Assembly: GCA_038277395.1 (NCBI GenBank)
Contig: CM076194.1
Coordinates: 131,039,230-131,103,229, forward strand
From: Dryocosmus kuriphilus
Taxonomy: Eukaryota; Arthropoda; Insecta; Hymenoptera; Cynipidae
Direction: 5' to 3'
DNA: 64,000 nt
Positions 56,032 through 64,000 of this stretch are shown one piece after another (the first letter of the stretch is position 1; each line of letters opens with the position of its first letter). The position numbers and the translations under genes were made by a program. Below the pieces are notes generated by a model. The model was given only the letters and a program-made list of their open reading frames with translations, made no database searches and was not told the origin of the DNA.

Positions 56032-58224
56032 CTAGTGTACGCGGGATAGCCTTCCACACAGAAGGCGATTAGCCGCTATCATTGTTGACGCCCAGAAAAA
56101 ACTCCGGACGATGCGGCAGGTGTCAAGCAATATCGCCTTCTGTATAAGATGTAAAAATTTCCCAGCTCCTAGGTCTTCCAAGTGGTGGATGCATCTCACG
56201 TGAAAGTTCCCTGTGGAAAAGACTACGACCGGGTGAAGGGTGACTTTTTTCACCCTCCACACGGCCATAATCCCCTGCTTTAACTCCGCGTACTACTGAA
56301 TCTTCTCAGTATATCGAAGGTGAATGTTCTTGTTTAAGGGAACACTAATGTCAATAATTCTGACATGGTCATCGCGTTTGTTCCACCAGAGGACGCCCCG
56401 TCGAGTATGCCTGACTAGGTGGTCTTTCAGGATAGTCCTGTCCAGTAAAGGATATGATGTTCGTTCTCCAGTGCTCTCAACGGGGAGTATTTGTAATAAT
56501 GCTTACACTCCTTTAGCAAACCAAGATTTAGGGCAATCTGTTGCTGGATGATCCCAGCAGCATCATTGTGTATACGGGTATATTCTTGCGAAGCAAGCAT
56601 CGTACAGCCATCAATGATGTGGTCGATTGTCTCATTTGGATTCCCACAGAGGCGGCACTTGTCAATAACCGCCTCAATATTGAGGACGTGCTTTTCGTAG
56701 TTCCTTGTGTTCACTACCCCATCTTGATAGCAATAATGAACCCCTCCGTTTCCGGAAAGAGTTCTCCCCGCTTTAGCCAAAGGTTTGAAGCATTAGTATC
56801 CACGCACGGGAGATCTAATGTTTGAGGGTGCTTTCCATGCAATTGCTTGTTTCGCCTTTGGGCATTAAGATGTTCAACATTTAGGTTTCCGATATTTTAG
56901 TAATCAGAAACTACAAGTTTCAGAAGAGTGTACAGGTCTACTCTACAGATGTAGTCGTAAAGCGGGATAATCGTCCTGTTTAGGAAGTATTCACGGAGCT
57001 GTGCGACTTGTGAGGCACAAAGCCGTCGGACATCCAAAACCCCTCTGTCCCCAGGCTTGCGTGGAAGGAATATTCTCTCGTCAGCCGTTCTCTGGTGATG
57101 CATCCGATGTTCAGACATTTTCACGCGGATGGTTATGTTTAGAGCCTCGAGGTCCCTCACAGACCACAATATTAACCCAAAAGAGTATGTCAGGAGAGGA
57201 GTAGCAAAGGTGTTTAATTGCCTTGTTGATGTTCTTAGCACCGAGACCGGTAGACAGGATCAAACTCAGTCATCTCGAAAAGGTAGTCTTAAGTGCCTCT
57301 TTCGTTACAGATAGTAGTGGTCCTTTTGCCTGCAATACACCGAGATACCTATATGACTCCCCAGCAATCATCGTCTCTATCAGATCCTGATCATCCGTTT
57401 CCAGTGGAGTGACAATTTCTCCATGGGATAAATGCAGTTTCCTGCACTCATCCAGGCCCGCACTCATCCTGATGTCATTGGAAAACTGCAATAAGATATT
57501 AAGAGAATTTTGCAACTTTGGAATCTGAGCCAGCATAAACCTTTAGATCATCCATGTAAAGGAGGTGAGTAAGCTGAGATTGAGCCACTCCCGCCATTAT
57601 ATTAAACCCGTAGGATGTGTTGTTGAGTGCTCTACTTAAAGGGTTCAAGGCCAAATAGAACCATAATGAACTGAAACAGTCACCTTGAAAGATGCCTCGT
57701 TTAATTGACAAGGACTGAGTGTCCCTCGTCGCTCCACGACTGAAACATCTGATTTTCGTGCACCATGTGCTCATGGCGTGACTCAAAAGTTGAATCACGC
57801 ACGGACTGATCTTATATATCCTAAGAACCTTAAGTAGATAGTCGTGAGGCACCGAGGGAAAAGCTTGCTTTTAGTCAATGTAGGCCATGTGTAAATTACG
57901 CTGGTGGTGCTTCGCATGTAGCACCACCGCAGTGTCAATTGTGACCAAGTCCTTGCAACCACGGAAGTCCCGACAGCAACCCTTTTGTTCTTCTGTCAGG
58001 ACATTGTTTTCCTCACAGTGTTTATAGATGCCTTCAGATATAATAGCCGTGAGACACTTGTAGAGTGTGGAAAGGTAGGCAATTGGTCGATAATCTTTAG
58101 GTCTATTAGGATCTGGTTTCTTAGGTATCATATACGTGACTCCCTCTGTCATAAAAAAAGGCATGAGTTCAGGATTCACTAAAATGGCCTGAAGGGCGCC
58201 CGCAAGGGCGGGGTGGAGAGCCAC
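56032..58224 (-). pseudogene. RLE LINE copy 3: RT, CCHC and endonuclease
   Basis: RT: VTYMIPKKPDPNRPKDYRPI (58140), LSTLYKCLTAIISEGIYKHC, MAYIDYKQAF (Asp block; the stop at about 57873 lies within it), GIFQGDCFSSLWFYLALNPL and LLYMDDLKVYAGSD (YMDD, about 57545). Then GINTLGAKNINKA-like thumb and CRLCGNPNETIDHIIDGCTM (56640), the CX2C..H..C motif before the nuclease. The nuclease reads RRGVLWWN where copy 1 has RPDVLWWN, so the catalytic PD is lost. Frame changes occur at about 57870, 57500, 57250, 56890 and 56420. The order RT, CCHC, RLE defines R2-like LINEs. Confidence 0.8.
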
Positions 58225-58313
58225 TAGATACTTGTACTAGAAACAGTGCACGCCATCCGGACCAGGTGCCTTCCAATTCTTCGCCCTCTTTAGGATGCGA
58301 GTTACCTCAGCAG

Positions 58314-60028
58314 CTATGATAGATAAATTATCCATCGCAGGCAGCTCTGAAACTGTCTCTTTTTCGAGGTCAAGCCACGGCGTGTCCAAATCACTTGACG
58401 CATGATTACTTCAGATACCTGACCAATATCTGACCATCTCCTCAGCACTCGGGGGTTCACTGGCATTATAGATTTCTCTATCAGAAAGTTTACGGTAAAA
58501 CTTCTTTTCATTTTGTAAAAACATATTTTTGTCATAAGGTCTCGCGGTAGATCGCTTGAAGCACTGCAGACGCGCTGACAGGACCATAAGCCCTTGTTCC
58601 AAGTAGTCAATTACTTCATCTAGATCCTTAGATATTCTTGGATTGATGTTAAGTGGACGAAAGATTTCCTCCACGTGGCGAGTCAGCTTCTGTGTACGAT
58701 TGCCCTTCCGAAATTGGTACAACCGACCAATTTAGCTCTTATTTTGCTGACGTCGTTTTGAAGCCTGAACTTCCGCGGTGGATCTGACTTACTCCTGGGG
58801 AAGTAGATGTTACTTCCCCAAGGCTTGATTTTGAGGCCTAACGTCCTGGCACACGTGACAGCAGCGCAATAGGCAATAGTCTGCAACTGGTATAAGCTCA
58901 GATCTTGACGCAGGAACAGAGGCAATATGTGGTTCTTTAAGCTGCCAATTAACCGGAGAAGGTCGTTGGTAATCCTAAATTTTGGAAGAGCACCCCTTTG
59001 GGGTGGTTCCTGTTCCATAAACTCTATGATGGCATCAGTGAAGTACCCTAAGAGACGCAAGCTCTGTTCATTGAGCTCTTCAGTTGGCTCCGCAGGGGCC
59101 CTGGTCCAGCGGATGAAGCCCTAATAATTGACGACTATGTGACAATCTTCGTTCTACATCCCCCGGGCCGAGCTTCCGAACATTTGTAGCGTCTCGTGTC
59201 TCGTGCAGAATCTCCTCCTCAGCTCCCTCCAGGGGGTTCATTTCGAGGAGTGCTAGTTCTTGTTGCACTTGCCTCTTAATGTTTTCAATTTCGGCCACGG
59301 AAAGGAGCTTTCGGCGCTCAATTGAGCGGAATTAGTCACCTAGGTGTTGGGCAGTCACCTTCGAGGCTAAGTTCGGATGAAGGCCTATGAAGAGACGATA
59401 TTGTTCGCTCGTCGAAAACCCCCCTCCGAAGAAAGCCTCAAAGTGACATCTGACTACATCCTTGTTCATGGTTTTCCATGATATCCGCTTTCTGATCTGT
59501 GTAATCACCTGTTGTTGCTGGAGAACCTCGGATCTAATTCGGCTGATGGTTCTTCTATGGAGGAGATTCTCCCGAGTTATTAGTTGTACTCTCCGACTGA
59601 GGTCATCCTCTGTTACTGTCGGTAGTTCTGGGAATTTCGCGACAAATTTTCGGCGAAAGACCATCCCATCTTGTGAACTGGTCGTCGCACCTAAATCGCT
59701 CTCAAATTGGCAACGCATCAAGTACTCATCATGTTGACTGAGGTTGAAAATTGATGCGTTGCTGCGGTATACCTGCTGAAGTGGTCGGACGTTCGTTATC
59801 GTCCGAAGCATCATCAGCAGTTGTGCCTGGTGACATGGCACCTACCGTCTCTTGCCGGTGTTTTGCCTGGACAAAGTTTTCTTCGGGTGACATGGTTCCA
59901 GTTGCCTGTCCATCACGCAACTCACCGTTGTCAGTCCGAGTACTTACACACCCGTCGGTGTCATCAGGGGGAAACCGATGATCTTCGGGTAGCGACCACC
60001 GCTTCATAAAATTTCTTAAATTATTCAT
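58314..60028 (-). pseudogene. RLE LINE copy 3: N-terminal and linker region
   Basis: 60028-59729 (MNNLRNFMKRWSLPEDHRF), 59841-59332 (FPELPTVTEDDLSRR, SWKTMNKDVVRCHFEAF), 59298-59080 (AEIENIKRQVQQELALLEM), 59060-58683 (IMEFMEQEPPQRG-like, LYQLQTIAYCAAVTCARTLG) and 58722-58314 (RPLNINPRISKDLDEVIDYL) form a continuous protein in shifting frames, about 560 residues ahead of the RT. I do not recognise a defined domain. Confidence 0.65.
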
Positions 60029-60344
60029 TTAAGGTTCCTAAATCTAGGGAAAGTGTATCCCACCCTCGCAGAGCCCCGCATGCAAGGGTAAGGTCTATAA
60101 CTACTCCAGGAGGCGACCTGTTATCCTTGAGACACCGTACACGATAGCACACCCCTGGTGCCACGCAGCCTGAAACACGGTAGTTCACGCCATGACTTGG
60201 GGGTAGTTCCTTCGGGACCATCCCTGGACCATTGTCCGCGACTGCCTATTTAGTAGTGTAACTATATTCAGCAGAAAACCTTAGTACAGGCCCCCTCTAT
60301 TCGCAACTTGAGGACGCGCCTGGTAGCCTGGTCAAGAGCCCCAT

Positions 60345-62060
60345 ACATTATTAAAAAAGAATTTATATATATTTATATATTTATATATTATTTTGAATTG
60401 ACCCAGGTAGGTCTGGTGCCCGCAATTATTCAGAATATGGAGTTACCATTCAAAGGTAATTATTATTATTATTAGTGTAGCTTTGCGAACTTGGAATTTC
60501 ATTGCCTCAGCTATACCCAGAACTGCCACGCACCTCTATCCTGTGCATCCTCCATCCAGTTTAAATAATCATGTCCTAGCTCTTTCAGATCGTCCCTGAC
60601 GTTTATTCCCCGTCTGTTTCTCGGTCTGCCTAGAGTTCTCTTACTAATCGGTTTCCCTCTTAAAACTTTTGCCACTGTTCTTTTGTTGCCTATTTTTGCT
60701 ACATGTCCCGCCCGGCCTAATTTGCGCGCTTTTATTACTCTATTAATATTTACTGACCCGTAGGGAGCATGCCGCTCATCATTATACAGTTTTCTCCATT
60801 AACCAGTCTCTTCGTCCCTTTTTGGCCCATAGATTTTTCTAAGTACTTCATTTTCGAATACTCTAATCCTGTTCTCCTCTCCTTTCGTCAGCGCCCACGT
60901 TTTGCACCCGTACATGAGGCCCGGCATTATTATTGTTTTGTAAATTCATACCTTGATGTTTCTAGAAAGCGATCGCAATTTTAGTAACCTATTTGTTGCA
61001 TAGTAACACCCATTTCCAGCGCAAGGCAGCCTCTTGATTTCCGTCTTAATGTCATTGTCGTCAGTTATAATAGTTCCGAGGTATTTAAACCCATTATCTC
61101 TTCCAAATTTCATATTTCCCGCCATTAGATCCCCCTCTTCATTGCATTGTTCTGATCTGTCGACGGTTAAAAATTTTGTTTTCGATTCGCTAATTTCTAA
61201 ACCTATTGCCTTGGATTCTGTGCTCAATATTTCTGCATTTCTAGCTACAGTTTCCTTATCATCCCCAAGTAAGTCGAGATCATCCGCATATCCCAGAATT
61301 TTTATTATTCCGTTGAGGGTAGCACCGGTCGGATTCGTTTATACTTGTCTGACTACGCATTCTAAAACTAAGTCGAAAACGCGGCAAGAAAGCGCATGGC
61401 AATGTTTCAGGCCATCGCGGATCAAAAACTCTTCAGATAAACTTCCGTTTACGCGTATTCTACCCCTACTGCCGCTTAAGCAAACTTCGATAAGTCTAAT
61501 CAATTTCCTTGGTACACCCAATAACTCTGGAATCCAGTACATTCGTGCGCGTATAATAGACTCGCAAGATTTTTTGAAATCGATAAAAGCTGATGTATTG
61601 CTTCATTAAATTTCCCATTTCTTTTCTAGCAGTTGTCTAGTTGTAAACATTTGATCGCTTGTAGACCGGTTTCGGCGGAATCCACACTGGTAATCCTCAA
61701 TGATTTCTTCAGCAAAAGGGGTTAGTCTACTTAAGATTACATTGGACAAGATCTTGTAGCACGAAGGCACAAGTGAAATGATTATTCAACAATTAGCAGA
61801 CCAGCAGTGTGGATTTCACCGAGATTATCTTCAACGGGGGCTTCGCGTACGTTCAATAGCTTATGGAAATAATTTTTCCATAAATTTAGTCTCTCCCTCG
61901 CATCGACTACTAGGTTGCCAATTTCGTCCCTCATTACTTCCGTTCTACTTTCCAAGCCTTTCCTTATAAAATTGATTTCCCTGTATAACTCACGCGTGTT
62001 ATTTTGTTTATTATGCGTTTCTATTGTTAGTATTTCATTCTTTTCCCACTCCTTTTTGTG
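60345..62060 (-). mobile_element. RTE-type LINE (RTE-B), 3' part
   Basis: Minus strand: RT block ILGYADDLDLLGDD (YADD at 61290-61279), KAIGLEISESKTKFLTVDRS, FKYLGTIITDDNDIKTEI, then the CETWALTKGEENR/FGPKRD-type C-terminus (about 60900-60800) and HVAKIGNKRTVAKV..GRPRNRRG..DDL (about 60700-60580), typical of RTE. Other RT parts (61542-61339, MYWIPELLGVPRKLIRLIEV, SGSRGRIRVNGSLSEEFLI) are in another frame. The 3' end is a (TAA)n followed by GGGCACCAGACCTACCTGGG. It continues 5'-ward at 63895-64000 beyond an insertion. Confidence 0.78.
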
Positions 62061-63774
62061 ACGCTGTAAAATTCATTAAAATTTTAAGCTCGCAAATTTA
62101 TAATATTTTAAAATTTTATTTAAATATTCTTAATTTAGATTAACTTCAGAATTTATTATTTAACTTTGAAATTTTAGAAGCTACTAGGTACTTCAAGACA
62201 TGGATGAATTAATTTATAATCTCTAACATTAAGAATAATTCCGTCTGTATTTTGACTATTTTATGTAAATTTCGATTTTGGAACTACTGGTTTAAGCAAA
62301 TGTCATTTTTCTACTTTTTGCCCATTTGTATGTTCCCGCCAATTCCATCCTAACCTGGAAAGGCTTTAGTAATTACTTCTGGTATATTCCCAAATGGCTT
62401 GAATGCTTTGGAATGCCAACTAAGTTATTGCTGATTTTTTTGCATTTTGATGTATGTTCGACTTCTTCACCTGGCGTATTTACTCCTAAACTTGGAAGAT
62501 TCATCGTACTTCAAACTCTTGCTGTTTGAAGCTTCTCGTGCCGAGGATGAACAAAGCCCAATTTTGCCATGTCAGTGTTCGTGGTGCTGAATCTCATCGT
62601 TTTGAAGATTAGGAGCCACCTTGTTTCACATGAATTATTGGAGAAGTAGCTACTTTGAATTACATCTAGACCGAATTAGTTGAAATGTTTCATTTACTAA
62701 TTCAGAAGTAATTATTTGAATTTGAATATTGCACCTGAGCATATCTAGAACTATCGGAAATTGTCGAACGTCGACCAATCAGAAGAAAGACACAATCCTG
62801 TTGATAACTAGGCAGCGGACATCGTTAAGGAAGAAAACAACACCACCATCTTGATACATTTGTAACGTAGCTTCTTAGGAATACGTTTCGTCCCGAAGGG
62901 TTTGGCGATACAGAATTTATTTTTTTTGATTTGGAAGCAAATACGGATTCAGAATTTAACGATACAGGATTCATTATTATATGGACTCAAAAAAAAAATT
63001 GACTTATCTTCTTTCTGCAAAAAAAAATACAAGGTTTGGTGAGATTCTATTTTTATTTTATAATCGATTCGAGAAATCATGTTTATTTTAAGTTTTACAA
63101 TTCAGCATTTTTAATGATTTAAATTTAGAGTTTTTTTTATTGGATTCATTGTGAAATTTTGACATGTATTCTTTTGGTGAGTTTTTGTTATGCTGAATTA
63201 AGCAACTAGTTTTGATTTTTGTAATTGTCTGATCAAATGAATTATTAAAAATTGTATTAATTAATTAATACGGTCTTGAGGTATGAAACAACTGTCCAAT
63301 TAATTTAAGTTAATTGAATAAGAATTTTTTTTTAATTTAGAATATTCAGAATGTACCTGACCAAAATATTGACAATTGAGAAAGCAGTCTGAATGTTCAA
63401 AACGTTGCCTAACCTAAAATATTCAGAAATCTTTTATATTTGAGAAGATATTCAGAATATCTAAAATCGAATATTTTAGGTTAATTTATAAAAATATGTT
63501 CAGAATCACATGCCAAATTATGTACTCGTAAATTAGAAAAAATACAATTTGACCTTAGTTTTCAAATTTTGTTATAACCTTGGAATAAAATCCAATTTCT
63601 GTTATTTGGTTGACTATAATTTGTGACTATGAAGTAGGTTAATCTTTTCATTTAATAAGACCACCGCCCTCTAACATTATCCAGAATGAGGGATTGAGCT
63701 AGCCAATAATTTTCGGAACAGTAATTAATTAATTAATTGAGCTTAAGACTTGTGAGTACTATTTCGTGTATTTT
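62061..63774. other. Sequence inserted into RTE-B, unrecognised
   Basis: About 1.8 kb of A+T-rich DNA separates two parts of RTE-B. No coding frame or terminal inverted repeat was found. It includes a 14-bp perfect inverted repeat, AACCTAAAATATTC with its complement (63411-63424 and 63469-63482). CACTCCTTTT (about 62048) and CACTTTTCTT (about 63897) at the two junctions may be a degraded target duplication. Confidence 0.45.
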
Positions 63775-63855
63775 CTATATTATTTTGAATTGACCTAGGT
63801 AGGTCTGGTGCCCGCAATTATTCAGACTATGGAGTTAATATTCAAAGGTAATTAT
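63775..63855 (-). repeat. Second copy of the RTE-B 3' terminal motif
   Basis: About 80 bp nearly identical to 60383-60465: TTTTGAATTGACC.AGGTAG, GTCTGGTGCCCGCAATTATT, CAG..TATGGAGTTA and ATTCAAAGGTAATTATT, in the same orientation. Confidence 0.8.
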
Positions 63856-63889
63856 TTATTAATTAACAGAAGATTATTAATAAAATACG

Positions 63890-64000
63890 GGGGTTACACT
63901 TTTCTTCAATCTACGAAGCCTATTTGTACATTTACCAATCTCGAGATAGTTCTTATGTGTTTAATCGCGCTTATTTTGTAAACTAATTAGCTTGGCCTCT
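63890..64000 (-). mobile_element. RTE-B, continuation at the window edge
   Basis: CGAAGCCTATTTGTACATTT, CTCGAGATAGTTCTTATGTG and TAAACTAATTAGCTTGGCCT match the linker region of RTE-A (43580-43670). This is the sequence expected next to 62050 in an uninterrupted RTE. Runs off the window. Confidence 0.7.

Larger units (their letters stand above)
55771..60250 (-). mobile_element. RLE-type LINE copy 3, longest
   Basis: Minus strand order: 5' region with CGCAGAGCCCCGCATG..GGTAAGG (complement seen at 60070-60110), N-terminal protein (60028-59080), linker (59060-58314), RT (58224-57270), C-terminal CCHC (56780-56427), endonuclease/C-terminus (56420-56032) and partial 3' UTR (56031-55771). Many short frames mean numerous frameshifts. 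The true 5' end is within about 60140-60340; copy 1 stops where this sequence reads GAGACACCGT (60129). Confidence 0.8.

Overview
The window looks like a piece of insect nuclear genome, most likely from a hymenopteran such as a parasitoid or gall wasp. That assignment is an inference from the repeat families (RTE, RLE-type LINEs, Ty3/gypsy with an F-type env, piggyBac, DDE_Tnp_4 elements), the high A+T content and introns with GT..AG ends. No complete ordinary host gene could be recognised. Nearly everything supportable is a mobile element, usually broken and often nested.

Layout: 1-6.3 kb is A+T-rich sequence with a ~160-bp tandem repeat (3.9-4.46 kb) and, on the minus strand near 5.74-5.88 kb, a TATA/initiator/heat-shock-element arrangement in front of an unrecognised ORF. 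6.36-11.8 kb is a decayed minus-strand Ty3/gypsy element with both LTRs. Directly beside it, 11.8-16.8 kb holds a nearly complete minus-strand APE-type LINE (LINE-A). 16.8-23.7 kb is a satellite and repeat zone: a TTAACATTA satellite bracketed by GGA/TCC runs, a tRNA-Trp pseudogene, and four copies of a ~1.1-kb repeat ending in a GCCCGC-GAA-GCGGGC hairpin. A Ty3/gypsy element of the errantivirus (insect endogenous retrovirus) type, with gag, pol and env, occupies 23.7-34.8 kb. It was itself hit twice: by a 1.9-kb palindrome-rich element in its leader and by a LINE-A-family copy in pol with a 15-bp target duplication.

35-39 kb carries another APE LINE, a LINE-A ORF1 fragment and a tRNA-headed SINE. 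39.6-44 kb is an RTE LINE split by a DDE_Tnp_4 (PIF/Harbinger/ISL2EU-like) DNA transposon with ~100-bp inverted repeats and a SWIM finger. At 44.79-45.22 kb is the most notable item: a broken bacterial ffh (SRP54) gene of Rickettsiales/Wolbachia type embedded in eukaryotic DNA. 46.2-46.6 kb is a MITE with TA duplication, and 48.2-51.1 kb is a piggyBac element with TTAA duplication and inverted termini. 52.8-60.3 kb is a head-to-tail cluster of RLE-type LINEs (R2/R4/Dong-like) in which one copy sits in the TAA tail of the next. 60.3-64 kb is a second RTE LINE, again interrupted.

In every transposon gene whose catalytic residues could be assessed and that carries coding breaks, autonomous activity looks lost. 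The window is best read as a graveyard in which insertion order can be reconstructed from nesting. The undescribed-system candidates are the ffh insert, the GCGAAGC-hairpin repeat family, the CTGATGATCAG palindrome element and the TAA-targeted LINE array.
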